Source: a virus. From it: DNA of 30,143 nt. Shown here in pieces: positions 6,908 to 14,768 of this stretch (position 1 is its first letter; the number at the start of each line of letters is the position of its first letter). Where the stretch lies: the IMG/VR virus record IMGVR_UViG_3300033981_000320, positions 1-30,143 of that record; one strand, given 5' to 3'. The position numbers and the translations under genes were made by a program. Under the pieces are notes generated by a model. The model did no database searches. It was not told where the DNA came from and worked only from the letters and a program-made list of their open reading frames with translations.

Positions 6908-7165
6908 ATGATCGCTGACGGCCCCATGTTTCTGGATGGATGCGACGACGCCGTGGTGGGCTGGGCGGTCCGTTGCGGCCAGCCGGCAATCGTCGTCTAC
7001 GACCACGCCAAGCTCGTCGAGAAGTTCATGGACGACGGCATGACCGAGGAGGAGGCCCATGAGTGGGTCTCGTTCAACATCGAGGGAGCCTGGGTCGGCA
7101 AGGGGACGCCGGCGGTCATGTACCGGGGAGATGCGGACGAGGCGCGGGAGGCGCTTGGGGAATGA
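6908..7165 (+). CDS. Small acidic protein of unknown function before DNA polymerase
   Basis: This protein of 85 residues has no recognised domain. ATG 6908 is chosen because it follows an AAGGATCAAGG ribosome site at good spacing; an in-frame TTG at 6893 would overlap that site. The sequence has an N-terminal FLDGCDDAVVGWA stretch, then a VVYDHAKLVEKFM and TEEEAHEWV segment, and looks soluble and alpha/beta. Similar small proteins beside phage replication genes are common, but the function is not known to me. It ends with ATGA overlapping the DNA polymerase start, so translation is probably coupled. Confidence 0.7.
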   Translation: MIADGPMFLDGCDDAVVGWAVRCGQPAIVVYDHAKLVEKFMDDGMTEEEAHEWVSFNIEGAWVGKGTPAVMYRGDADEAREALGE

Positions 7166-8919
7166 ACCCCGTCATCTTCGACATCGAGACTGACGCCCTC
7201 GACGGATACACCCGCATCCACTCCATCGTGGTCCGCGATGCGGTGACCTCAAACATCCTCGCATCGACCTACGAGGCCATCGGGCATGGGGAGTCCCTGC
7301 GGATCATGAAGGCTGCCCCGGCCATCGTCGGGCACAACGTCATCAACTTCGACCTCCCCGCCATGCGGAAGGTGCTGGGCTTCGAGACCCAGGCGAAGGT
7401 CGTGGACACCCTTGTCCTCTCCCGCCTCTGCTACCCGGACATCCGCAACGACGACTTCAAGCGCACCGAGTTCCCCAAGGATCTCATCGGGAGCCACTCG
7501 CTGAAGGCATGGGGCTACCGCCTCGGGCTGCACAAGGACGTCTTCGGGGAGACCGCGGACTGGTCCAGGTGGTCCGAGGAGATGCAGGAGTATTGCGAAC
7601 AGGACACCGAGGTCACCCGCAAGCTCTGGCACCACCTGGTTCAGCAGGGAATCTCCGACCGTGCCTGGGAACTCGAGCACCAGGTCTCGTCCATCTGCCG
7701 TGACATCGAGGTCGCCGGGTGGACCTTCGACATCGAGGGTGCCGAGCGGCTCACCGCGCAACTGCTGACGAAGCGGCTGGAGCTGAAGGAGAGCCTTGTG
7801 AAGGTCTTCCCTCCGAAGAAGGAGGTCCTGAAGACCAAGACCAAGACGATCCAGTTCAACCCCGGGAGCCGCCTCGACATCGCCCGCGGCCTGAACGAGC
7901 TCTACGGGTGGAAGCCGGTGCTGGTGACTCCCTCGGGACAGCCGCGGATCGACGAGGAGATCCTCTCGGAGCTGAAGTACCCGGAGGCGCAGATGCTCAC
8001 GGAGTACCTCCTGGTGGTGAAGCGCCTCGGGCAGGTTGCCGAGGGCGAGGAGGCATGGATCAAGCTGACCAAGGGCGGGAAGATCCACGGAAGGATCAAC
8101 CCGGGCGGGACGGTGACTGGACGGGCTTCCCATGCCCGCCCCAACATGGCGCAGGTGCCTGCGGGGCGGAGCCCCTACGGCAAGGAGTGCCGTGGACTGT
8201 TCCTGCCGAGGAAGGGGTGGAGGCTGGTGGGAGCAGACGCATCGGGGCTTGAGCTCCGCTGCCTCTCCCACTACCTCCACTCCTACGACGACGGTGCCTA
8301 CGGCAAGGCCGTGGTGAGCGGCGACATCCATTGGGAGAACGCCATCGCCTTCGGTCTGGTCCCTGCCGGCACCAAGAGGGACAAGCACGACTCCGGTCAT
8401 GAGGACCGCCGCAACCAGAGCAAGACTCTGATCTACGCGATGATCTACGGGGCAGGTGACCTGAAGCTCGGCTCGGTGGTCGGTGGGTCGGCCAAGGACG
8501 GCAAGCGCCTCCGTGCGTCCTTCGAGAAGAAGGTGGCCGCCTACAAGATGCTCAAGGATGCGGTGGTCTCGGCCTCCCAGCGGGGATACCTGCTCGGCCT
8601 CGACGGTCGCCGCCTCCCCGTCCGTTCGCAGCACTCCGCCCTGAACACCCTGCTCCAGTCTGCGGGAGCGGTGGTGATGAAGGCGGCGCTCGTCAGGTTC
8701 GTCCAGGAAATGTCTCTGGACGGGCTCGGGTGGGGAAAGGACTACGCAGTCATCGGGTGGATCCATGACGAGTTCCAGATCGAGTGCCGGCCTGAGCTGG
8801 CAGAGCGTGTTGGACACGGTGCGGTCTCAGCAATCTCCGGTGCTGGGACAGAGCTCGGGTTCAGGTGTCCCCTCGACGGCGAGTTCCGTGCCGGGTCTTC
8901 ATGGGCCGAGACTCATTGA
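7162..8919 (+). CDS. Family A DNA polymerase (T7 gp5-like)
   Basis: This is the replicative polymerase with 3'-5' proofreading, 585 residues. The start ATG 7162 forms ATGA with the previous stop and puts the exonuclease motif FDIET (Asp7, Glu9) at the N-terminus as in T7. Polymerase motif A is GADASGLELR with Asp359. Motif B includes RRNQSKTLIYAMIYGAGD. Motif C is WIHDEFQ with Asp536. The C-terminus (FRCPLDGEF...SSWAETH) aligns by eye with the T7 end, so the gene is complete despite the homing endonuclease next to it. It is about 120 residues shorter than T7 gp5 (704), which suggests that the thioredoxin-binding insertion is absent; that is inference from length. Confidence 0.97.
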   Translation: MNPVIFDIETDALDGYTRIHSIVVRDAVTSNILASTYEAIGHGESLRIMKAAPAIVGHNVINFDLPAMRKVLGFETQAKVVDTLVLSRLCYPDIRNDDFKRTEFPKDLIGSHSLKAWGYRLGLHKDVFGETADWSRWSEEMQEYCEQDTEVTRKLWHHLVQQGISDRAWELEHQVSSICRDIEVAGWTFDIEGAERLTAQLLTKRLELKESLVKVFPPKKEVLKTKTKTIQFNPGSRLDIARGLNELYGWKPVLVTPSGQPRIDEEILSELKYPEAQMLTEYLLVVKRLGQVAEGEEAWIKLTKGGKIHGRINPGGTVTGRASHARPNMAQVPAGRSPYGKECRGLFLPRKGWRLVGADASGLELRCLSHYLHSYDDGAYGKAVVSGDIHWENAIAFGLVPAGTKRDKHDSGHEDRRNQSKTLIYAMIYGAGDLKLGSVVGGSAKDGKRLRASFEKKVAAYKMLKDAVVSASQRGYLLGLDGRRLPVRSQHSALNTLLQSAGAVVMKAALVRFVQEMSLDGLGWGKDYAVIGWIHDEFQIECRPELAERVGHGAVSAISGAGTELGFRCPLDGEFRAGSSWAETH

Positions 8920-9298
8920 GAGGCCCCTGTGGATCGCCTACCTCGCCGGCTACCTCGATGGGGAAGGGTGCTTCACCGTGTGGCACGGGACAACCCCGGC
9001 CATCTCGGTCTCCAACACGTTCCCCTACGTCCTCGAGGCGCTCCGCAGGGAGTGGGGCGGCAAGATCAACAGGAAGTCATGCCGGGGGAACCAGCGCAGC
9101 GCGTGGGAGTGGAGGGTTTCCGGGGACAGGGCGGTGGACGTCGCCCGCATGGTCTCTCCCTACCTCGTCGAGAAGCGGCTCCAGGCGGAACTGATGACCC
9201 AGGCAAGGACATGGCCAAAGGGTTCACGGCAGAGGCAGGAGATCGTCTCCCGCCTCAAGGCACTCAAGCGGATCGACTACGGAAAGGCTCATGGATGA
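8888..9298 (+). CDS. LAGLIDADG homing endonuclease
   Basis: This is a free-standing site-specific endonuclease that would spread its own gene by cutting alleles that lack it. From the chosen GTG 8888 it is 136 residues with a single LAGLIDADG-type motif, WIAYLAGYLDGEGCFTV (about residues 15-31; Asp24 and Glu26 candidate catalytic acids). A single motif implies a homodimer. A basic body (INRKSCRGNQR) and a helical C-terminus follow. The start is uncertain: the frame is open back to 8765 inside the DNA polymerase, but the extra residues are low-complexity and look like overlap. It overlaps the polymerase 3' end by 32 nt and the next gene by four (ATGA). Codon bias resembles neighbours. Confidence 0.85.
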   Translation: MPGLHGPRLIERPLWIAYLAGYLDGEGCFTVWHGTTPAISVSNTFPYVLEALRREWGGKINRKSCRGNQRSAWEWRVSGDRAVDVARMVSPYLVEKRLQAELMTQARTWPKGSRQRQEIVSRLKALKRIDYGKAHG

Positions 9299-9528
9299 CA
9301 CCCGACCTCACCCTCGTATCGACCACGGAGCTGGTTGACGAGATCAGCCGGCGCGTGGACGCCTTCGTCTTCATCGCGTACCAGGACCGGAGCAAGAAGT
9401 CCTACGCGCTCATCACGGAGTTCAAGGGCAGCGCCCTGGAGGTCATCGGCCTCTCCGAGATGCTCAAGGACCGGGTGAAGAAGGTGGTCACCTCCAACGA
9501 CGAGACCGCCGAGGAGGACGAGTCGTGA
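9295..9528 (+). CDS. Small protein of unknown function
   Basis: This 77-residue protein starts at ATG 9295 in an ATGA overlap with the homing endonuclease stop. A reading from further upstream in this frame would lie over the endonuclease gene and have a shadow-like composition, so the short form is preferred. It has an alternating alpha/beta pattern (LVDEISRRVDAFVFIAYQ, then helix EVIGLSEMLKDRV) and a very acidic C-terminus (DETAEEDES). No family is recognised. It lies between the DNA polymerase block and the exonuclease, and its stop overlaps the exonuclease GTG start. Confidence 0.7.
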   Translation: MTPDLTLVSTTELVDEISRRVDAFVFIAYQDRSKKSYALITEFKGSALEVIGLSEMLKDRVKKVVTSNDETAEEDES

Positions 9529-10322
9529 AGACCCACATCGTCATCGACGGTGACATCCTGTGCTACACGGCATCGGCATCTGTCGAGAAGGCAATCGACT
9601 GGGGTGGCGACTTCTGGACCCTGCACTCCGACCTTGCCGAGGCCAAGAGCCGGGTTGACATCGACATCGTGGAGTTCGTCGAGCGCCTCAACGGCACCTC
9701 GTACACCGTCTGCTTTAGCCACCGGGACAACTTCAGGAAGTCCATCTACCCCGAGTACAAGGCCAACCGCAAGGACGTCCGCAAGCCCGTGTGCTTCGCG
9801 GCCCTGCGCGAGTACATCCGTGAGTGCTGGCCCTGCGCCACCTGGCCCAACCTCGAGGCCGACGACGTCATGGGGATCATGGCCTCTGACCCCACGAAGA
9901 ACGTGGTGATTGTCTCCGGGGACAAGGACATGAAGACGATCCCGGGGAAGTGGTTCAACCCAAGCAACCCGGACGCAGGGGTCCTCGAGGTCAGCCGCGA
10001 GGAGGCCGACAGGAACCACCTCATCCAGACGCTCACGGGTGACCGCGTGGACGGCTACCCGGGGTGTCCCGGGATCGGCCCTGCCCGTGCAGAGAAGATC
10101 GTTGACGGTGGATGGTCCGCCGTCGTGGATGCCTACGTCAAGGCCGGCCTCAACGAGTCCGTGGCCTTGGTGCAGGCGAGGATGGCGTACATCCTTCGCA
10201 AGGGTGACTACGTCAGGAAGTCAGGCCGGGTCAAGCTGTGGACCCCCAACAGGAAGGGAAGCAATGTCGAAGCGAAGCAAGCCGGAACGGGTGGGCTACT
10301 CCAAGGACAGCAAGCGGCCTGA
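9525..10322 (+). CDS. 5'-3' exonuclease (T7 gp6-like, FEN/PIN fold)
   Basis: This nuclease removes RNA primers and degrades host DNA to recycle nucleotides, 265 residues. Metal-binding motifs are in order: DGD (Asp8, Asp10), YKANR at 78-82, LEADDVMG with Glu111, Asp113 and Asp114, SGDKDMKTIPG with Asp133 and Asp135, and GDRVDGYPG with Asp173 and Asp176. A helix-hairpin-helix DNA-binding segment (GCPGIGPARAEKI, about 180-192) follows. The start is GTG 9525, overlapping the previous TGA (GTGA). The C-terminal Gln/Gly-rich end (TGGLLQGQQAA) overlaps a small basic ORF and may be dispensable. The position after DNA polymerase matches T7. Confidence 0.95.
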   Translation: MKTHIVIDGDILCYTASASVEKAIDWGGDFWTLHSDLAEAKSRVDIDIVEFVERLNGTSYTVCFSHRDNFRKSIYPEYKANRKDVRKPVCFAALREYIRECWPCATWPNLEADDVMGIMASDPTKNVVIVSGDKDMKTIPGKWFNPSNPDAGVLEVSREEADRNHLIQTLTGDRVDGYPGCPGIGPARAEKIVDGGWSAVVDAYVKAGLNESVALVQARMAYILRKGDYVRKSGRVKLWTPNRKGSNVEAKQAGTGGLLQGQQAA

Positions 10323-10365
10323 GATCAAGGCCCCTCGCCGCAACAGGAAGAAGGGATCCAAGTGA
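10264..10365 (+). CDS. Tiny basic protein (33 aa) overlapping the exonuclease 3' end
   Basis: ATG 10264 is preceded by a strong ribosome site (AGGAAGGGA) inside the exonuclease 3' end. The product is 33 residues and highly basic (12 Lys/Arg), with a C-terminal KAPRRNRKKGSK run, suggesting nucleic-acid binding. The stop TGA overlaps the next GTG start (GTGA), as for the surrounding genes. The small size keeps this uncertain, but the ribosome site and stop-start coupling support it. Confidence 0.6.
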   Translation: MSKRSKPERVGYSKDSKRPEIKAPRRNRKKGSK

Positions 10366-10679
10366 ACAGCGACCTCCTCTGCGACTCCTGGGTGACGTTC
10401 AACCCCAGCTCGTCGGTCACCTTCATCACCATCCCGGGGCAGTACCTCGGTGACGATGGGCACCCCAGCCCGCGCTTCAGCGTCCGTATGAAGGTCGAGG
10501 CCAACATCGGGGATCCCACGGTCTCCATGTACTTCCATGCGTTCGACCTGGACAACTCCAGGGAACTCGACCCGTTCCTGCACGTCGAGGTTCCCTTCGA
10601 GATGCTCGAGCGGATGACCGAGCTGTTCTCCCGGGTGGTCCCGAAGACCGAGATGGTCGGGGAGTCGGATCTCGCATGA
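10362..10679 (+). CDS. Protein of unknown function
   Basis: This protein of 105 residues starts at GTG 10362, overlapping the stop of the 33-residue gene. The sequence is beta-rich in the first two thirds (SVTFITIPGQYL, RFSVRMKVEANI, TVSMYFHAFDL) and ends in a helix (PFEMLERMTELFSRV). It looks like a small globular acidic protein; no domain is recognised. The downstream gene starts in an ATGA overlap, so it belongs to the same translation-coupled block between exonuclease and portal. Confidence 0.7.
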   Translation: MNSDLLCDSWVTFNPSSSVTFITIPGQYLGDDGHPSPRFSVRMKVEANIGDPTVSMYFHAFDLDNSRELDPFLHVEVPFEMLERMTELFSRVVPKTEMVGESDLA

Positions 10680-11176
10680 ACTCCGAACGCCGGGACTCCT
10701 TGGGGTACGAGTGCAGCTGCCACGTCTTCACCGATCCCAAGGAGTCCCTCTGCCGGTTCTGCCTTCCCCGCCGAGAGGAGTGGGAGGACGAGAAGGCGAG
10801 GGAGCAGGCCGAGATCGACCTCGAGGCGGATGCACAGGAGCCGAGGTACGAGTTCGTCTACGAGCCCCCGAGGACACCCAAGGGTGACGTGGACTACCGA
10901 AAGGAGGTCGAGTGGTGGAAGGGTGATCGGGCCAAGAGGGACATCCTCACCTACTACCCGCTCGACTCCCTGATCCTCATCGACAACCTACTGGCTGCCA
11001 TAGACAAGGTCAGGGAGGAACGGGACGACGCGCTGCGTCAGGTGGAGCGGCTGTGGGAGGACTGCACACGGTTGATGAACGAACGTAACGAAGCCATGAA
11101 GGAACGGGACAAGGCCAGGAGCGAAGCGGCGATGGAACGACTCGCACGACTTGACGAGGAGCTAGGGCTTCAATGA
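10676..11176 (+). CDS. Zinc-ribbon-like, coiled-coil protein of unknown function
   Basis: This protein of 166 residues has an N-terminal cysteine set Cys13, Cys15, Cys26 and Cys29 (CSC...CRFC) that could bind zinc. A very acidic middle follows, then an extended Lys/Arg/Glu-rich C-terminal region (about 105-166) with heptad-like leucines, typical of a coiled coil. A TPKGDVDYRKEVEWWKGDRA segment lies near residues 66-85. No family assignment is possible from memory. The start ATG overlaps the previous stop (ATGA), and the end overlaps the next gene in the same way. Confidence 0.7.
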   Translation: MNSERRDSLGYECSCHVFTDPKESLCRFCLPRREEWEDEKAREQAEIDLEADAQEPRYEFVYEPPRTPKGDVDYRKEVEWWKGDRAKRDILTYYPLDSLILIDNLLAAIDKVREERDDALRQVERLWEDCTRLMNERNEAMKERDKARSEAAMERLARLDEELGLQ

Positions 11177-11577
11177 CAGAGCACAAGCTTGACGACATGA
11201 CGATCCGTGGAAGCGATGCCCGGCAGACCTGGGACACCGGAAGCGTCCGGGACAGCCGGGAAGGGAAGGGTCGTTTCGACCTTCTCCCTTGGGAGGTCGT
11301 TTGGGCTGACGCCAGGTACATCGAACTGGGATCAAAGCGGTACGGAGACCGGAATTGGGAGAAGGGGCAACCCCTGTCCCGCTACCTCGATTCGGCCTGC
11401 CGCCACCTTGCCAAGTACATGATGGGCCACCGGGACGAGCCTCATCTCCTCGCCTGCCGGTGGAACCTCGCGGCCTACCTCTGGACACTCGACCGGATCA
11501 AGGAGGGGTCTCTGCCGCGGTCCTTGGACGACCTCGGGGAGGTCAAACAGGCACCTATGGACAGCAATGCAGCCTGA
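11173..11577 (+). CDS. dATP/dGTP diphosphohydrolase-like protein
   Basis: This 134-residue protein resembles the phage family annotated as dATP/dGTP diphosphohydrolase (a MazG-related, all-alpha nucleotide hydrolase). Recognisable segments are GKGRFDLLPWEVV (31-43), YGDRNWEKGQPLSRYLDSACRHL with its break near 70 (57-79), and GHRDEPHLLACRWNLAA (85-101). The last carries His and acidic residues suited to metal binding. The likely role is to shape the dNTP pool during replication. It sits at the end of the replication and nucleotide block. Family membership is from memory of these motifs; substrate is not proven. The start overlaps the preceding stop (ATGA). Confidence 0.75.
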   Translation: MTEHKLDDMTIRGSDARQTWDTGSVRDSREGKGRFDLLPWEVVWADARYIELGSKRYGDRNWEKGQPLSRYLDSACRHLAKYMMGHRDEPHLLACRWNLAAYLWTLDRIKEGSLPRSLDDLGEVKQAPMDSNAA

Positions 11578-11764
11578 CGACGACATCCCGTTGATCCCGC
11601 CAGCCCTGGTGGGAGCCCTGAAGAGGCGATTCCCGGTCCCCGTTCCTCGACTTGAGGACGGGGATCGTCACATCTGGCACCGCCTCGGGGCCTGGAGCGT
11701 CGTCCAGTACCTCGAACGAATCGTCAAAGAACAGCAGGAGAAACCCAATCGTGTGCAGCCCTAG
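11567..11764 (+). CDS. Small protein of unknown function
   Basis: This 65-residue protein starts at ATG 11567, overlapping the preceding gene by 11 nt. It is proline-rich at the N-terminus (DDDIPLIPPALVGALKRRFPVPVP), followed by a WHRLGAWSVVQYLERIV helix and a basic end. This looks like the small conserved proteins found just before the portal in T7-like phages; I know no function. Its 3' end overlaps the proline-rich gene by 14 nt. Confidence 0.65.
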   Translation: MQPDDDIPLIPPALVGALKRRFPVPVPRLEDGDRHIWHRLGAWSVVQYLERIVKEQQEKPNRVQP

Positions 11765-11945
11765 CATCCCGGCCCCGCCGCCCCCGGCACCTCCCCCGCC
11801 GGCTCCCGTGAAGATGGCCGAAGCGGCTTCGGCTCCCCTCTCGGCCCGCCAGAAGCGGCGTTCCGGTCAGTACGGCCTGAACCTCCTGACCATCCCGATG
11901 GGCTCGATGCAGTCGGGTGCCCAGATCCCCGGGTCCGGATCCTGA
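11751..11945 (+). CDS. Proline-rich small virion or assembly protein (T7 gp7.3-like)
   Basis: This 64-residue protein is read from GTG 11751. It begins MCSPSIPAPPPPAPPPPAP, then an Ala/basic linker (ARQKRRSGQYGLN) and a Gly/Ser C-terminus with LTIP and QIPG motifs. Short proteins with a Met-Cys-x-Pro start, polyproline run, central Arg patch and isoleucine-proline end sit directly upstream of the portal in many T7-like phages and correspond to T7 gp7.3, which is linked to tail assembly and host range. The start is chosen because the Met-Cys-Ser-Pro N-terminus is characteristic. It ends one base before the portal ATG. Confidence 0.62.
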   Translation: MCSPSIPAPPPPAPPPPAPVKMAEAASAPLSARQKRRSGQYGLNLLTIPMGSMQSGAQIPGSGS

Positions 11946-13493
11946 ATGTATCCAGCCAAGCAGCTCTGGAACCGCCTTGACGGCGGGCGGACGTCCTACG
12001 TTGACCGTGCCCGACGCTGCGCGGAACTGACGCTTCCGTTCACCTACCCCCCGGACGGGGCTGGTCCGGTGACGGCCCTCCCGACCCCCTACAACAGCCT
12101 CGGGGCCCGTGGGGTGAACAACCTCGCGGCCAAGCTGCTGCTGTCGCTCTTGCCTCCCAACACCCCGTTCTTCCGGTTCACCCTCAACCGGGAGACGGTT
12201 CGGCAGGCCCAGGCGACCCAGCTCCTCAACGAGCTCGACTACGCCTTCTCCGAGATGGAGAAGGAGATGATGGACGAGATCGAGGGGATGCGGCTGCGTC
12301 CGGTGCTGTACGAGGCCATGCGCCACCTCCTGATCTCGGGGAACGGGCTGCTGGAGCTGACCCCCAAGGGGAAGTGGAAGTTCCGTGGCCTCGAGTCCTT
12401 CGTGGTCGAGCGGGACTCCTCGGACAACCTCCTGACCCTGGTGACCAAGGAATGCGTCTCCACCGACGCCCTCCCGCAGGACCTCAAGGATGCCGTCTAC
12501 ATGGAGCATGGGGACGGGGAGCGGGAAGTGGACGTCTTCACGGTCGTCCAGCGGGGCGAGTCTGGCGGCTTCGACTCATGGCAGGAGGTCTGCGGCAAGG
12601 AAGTGGAAGGCTCCCGCACCTCCTACAAGGAGGAGGACCTCCCCTACATCATCCTCCGCTGGAACCGGGTGAGCGGCGAGGACTACGGGCGCGGCCTGGT
12701 CGAGGAGTACCTCGGTGACCTGATGAGCCTCGAGAGCCTCACCCGCAGCATCGTCGAGGCAAGCCTCGCGGCCAGCCGGATGCTGTTCCTGGTGAACCCC
12801 AACGGGCTGACCTCGGCACGGACCCTCCAGGATGCCCCCAACGGTGCCATCCGCGACGGCGTTGCCGAGGACGTCTCGGTGCTCCAGGTCGAGAAGTACC
12901 AAGACTTCCGGGTTGCCCTCGAGACCATGAACGGGATCAAGGAGCGCATCGGCTTCGCGTTCCTCCTGAACACCTCGGTCCAGCGCCCGGGTGAGCGGGT
13001 GACGGCCACGGAGATCCGGGCGATGATCTCGGAACTCGAGGCCAGCCTCGGGGGAGTCTTCGCCACCCTGAGCGAGGAACTGAGCCTCCCGCTGGTGAAC
13101 CTGGTGCTGACCTCGATGCTCAAGCGGAAGAAGCTCCGCAAGCTCCCCAAGGGGATCGTGCGCCCGATCATCGTGACGGGCCTCGACGCCCTCGGTCGTG
13201 GGCAGGACCTCCAGAAGCTCGACTTCTTCCTCGCCGGCATCCGGGACAGCCTCGGCCCGCAGGCCATCGCCCAGTACCTCGACGTGCAGGGCTACCTCAC
13301 TCGCCGTGCGTCGAGCCTCGGGCTGGACCTCAACGGGCTGGTGAAGAGCCAGGAGCAGCTCCAGGCGGAGCAGCAGCAGATGCAGCAGATGGCAATGATG
13401 GAGAAGCTCGGGCCGTCCGTCGTTCAGGGCGGTGCCAAGCTGATGTCACAGGGAATGGACCAACAGGGACAAGGAGCAATGGTGAATGCCTGA
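11946..13493 (+). CDS. Portal (head-tail connector) protein, T7 gp8-like
   Basis: This protein forms the dodecameric DNA channel at the head vertex, nucleates capsid assembly and binds the tail. It is 515 residues against 536 in T7. Recognisable segments are the N-terminal LWNRLDGGRTSYVDRARRCAELT, PYNSLGARGVNNLAAKLLLSLLPPNTPFF (shown broken here at about 54-82), SGNGLLEL, and IGFAFLLNTSVQRPGERVTATEIR near residues 337-360. The C-terminus is Gln/Met-rich and helical (QLQAEQQQMQQMAMMEKLG), as usual for T7-like portals. It starts immediately after the preceding stop and overlaps the scaffold start by 8 nt. Confidence 0.97.
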   Translation: MYPAKQLWNRLDGGRTSYVDRARRCAELTLPFTYPPDGAGPVTALPTPYNSLGARGVNNLAAKLLLSLLPPNTPFFRFTLNRETVRQAQATQLLNELDYAFSEMEKEMMDEIEGMRLRPVLYEAMRHLLISGNGLLELTPKGKWKFRGLESFVVERDSSDNLLTLVTKECVSTDALPQDLKDAVYMEHGDGEREVDVFTVVQRGESGGFDSWQEVCGKEVEGSRTSYKEEDLPYIILRWNRVSGEDYGRGLVEEYLGDLMSLESLTRSIVEASLAASRMLFLVNPNGLTSARTLQDAPNGAIRDGVAEDVSVLQVEKYQDFRVALETMNGIKERIGFAFLLNTSVQRPGERVTATEIRAMISELEASLGGVFATLSEELSLPLVNLVLTSMLKRKKLRKLPKGIVRPIIVTGLDALGRGQDLQKLDFFLAGIRDSLGPQAIAQYLDVQGYLTRRASSLGLDLNGLVKSQEQLQAEQQQMQQMAMMEKLGPSVVQGGAKLMSQGMDQQGQGAMVNA

Positions 13494-14289
13494 ATCGACG
13501 CCTTCGTTCGCAACGGATCAATCAGTCGGCCCCAATGACGCGGCGTATCTCGCCCGCGCAGAGGCGGCAGAGAAGCAAGCGGCTTCGGCCAACGAGCCCG
13601 CGGGGGACTTCGGAAACGCAACCTCTCCTTCCGAGGAACAGGATGCCCCGGAGTCTCCCGCCCCGCTTGCCGGCAAGTTCAAGGATGCCAAGGAACTCGA
13701 GAAGGCGTACCTCGAGCTCCAGAAGAAGCTCGGCGGCGAGAAGCCTTCCGAGGAGCAGGCGTCCAAGGCCAAGGAGGATGCCTCCAAGGTCGTCGGCCCC
13801 GAGGCCCTCGACAACTACGTCCAGGAGTACCGCAAGGACGGCCAGCTCTCCGAGACGTCCTACAAGGCGCTTCAGGACATGGGCTTCGGCAAGGCCGTGG
13901 TCGATGCCTACATCGAGGGCCAGCGGGCGGTTGCCGAGAAGCAGGCCGAGACCGTCTACGAGAAGGTCGGCGGACGCGAGGGCTTCACCAAGGTCCTTGA
14001 GTGGGCTACCACGGCACTCCCCGCCGAAGAGCAGGAAGCGTTCAACGGCCTCATGGCCTCGGGTGACCTCAAGACCGCCACGTTCGCCGTGAAGAACCTC
14101 GCGGCCCGGTACGAGGCGGAGAACCGGAACCCCTCGCGCATCGAGGGCAAGCCCACGGGTGCCCAGGTCGGGTTCCGCTCCAAGGCTGAGATGGTGGCCG
14201 CCATGAGTGACCCCAAGTACAAGACCGACGCTGCATTCCGGCAGGACGTGGCCCGGAAGATGGCGATGAGCCAGTTCATCAACGGCTGA
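13486..14289 (+). CDS. Scaffolding (capsid assembly) protein, T7 gp9-like
   Basis: This internal scaffold guides prohead assembly and leaves before DNA fills the head. It is 267 residues against 307 in T7. Composition is acidic, Ala/Glu/Lys-rich and helical, with a disordered N-terminus, then the typical PLAGKFKDAKELEKAYLELQ (58-77), a QDMGFGKAVVDAYIEGQ helix, and a C-terminal SKAEMVAAMSDPKY segment close to the conserved end of the family. The position between portal and capsid supports it. The ATG 13486 overlaps the portal end by 8 nt. Its TGA overlaps the lipoprotein ATG by one base (TGATG). Confidence 0.93.
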   Translation: MPESTPSFATDQSVGPNDAAYLARAEAAEKQAASANEPAGDFGNATSPSEEQDAPESPAPLAGKFKDAKELEKAYLELQKKLGGEKPSEEQASKAKEDASKVVGPEALDNYVQEYRKDGQLSETSYKALQDMGFGKAVVDAYIEGQRAVAEKQAETVYEKVGGREGFTKVLEWATTALPAEEQEAFNGLMASGDLKTATFAVKNLAARYEAENRNPSRIEGKPTGAQVGFRSKAEMVAAMSDPKYKTDAAFRQDVARKMAMSQFING

Positions 14290-14768
14290 TGCGCCCCGTC
14301 ATCCTCGCGGTCCTCCTGCTGGCCGGGTGCAACCCGGTGCAGCGGATCGCGGTCAACACCAACGCCATCCGTGAGGAGGCTCAGGCGCTCTCCGTCCACG
14401 GTGCCGAGGTCGGTGACCCGGTGGTGGTCAAGGGTGCCTCGAGGATCGACGAGCTGGCCGCAGGGATCCACAAGGAACTCCCCAACGTCCAGAACAAGCC
14501 CTCGGACCTGATGGACCTCCTCAAGTGGGGAGCCATCGCAGCGGTGCTGGTGGCCGTGGTGGTGATCCTGGCCCAGACCGGGATCGGTTCCGGGATCAAG
14601 GCGGTCATCGGGTGGATCCCGAGGAAGACCAAGGCTGACGCGACCCTGGCCGCGTCGGTCATGTCTGAACAGAAGCCAGAGACCATCCGTGAGTGGGTGG
14701 CGGCCAAGAGGGCCTCCGATCCACTCTGGGACAAAGCCTTCCAAGAGGCTCAGAAGGAGATGAAGTGA
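14289..14768 (+). CDS. Lipoprotein with one membrane segment, u-spanin-like candidate
   Basis: This 159-residue protein has a short lipoprotein signal, MRPVILAVLLLAGC, with lipobox LAGC and the lipid-receiving Cys14. A periplasmic-type linker runs to about residue 78. One hydrophobic segment follows (WGAIAAVLVAVVVILAQTG, 80-98), then a basic GWIPRKTK patch and a polar helical tail to 159. Lipid anchor plus a transmembrane segment is the topology of unimolecular spanins, which bridge outer and inner membrane for the last step of lysis. Known u-spanins end soon after the membrane segment, while this one keeps a ~60-residue tail, so the role is inferred. The place between scaffold and capsid is unusual; T7 keeps its spanins near terminase. 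Confidence 0.6.
   Translation: MRPVILAVLLLAGCNPVQRIAVNTNAIREEAQALSVHGAEVGDPVVVKGASRIDELAAGIHKELPNVQNKPSDLMDLLKWGAIAAVLVAVVVILAQTGIGSGIKAVIGWIPRKTKADATLAASVMSEQKPETIREWVAAKRASDPLWDKAFQEAQKEMK

Noticed and set aside
7063-7161. Upstream GTG start for the DNA polymerase
   Set aside because: It would overlap the preceding small gene by about 100 nt. The ATGA overlap at 7162 places the exonuclease motif at the N-terminus as in T7.
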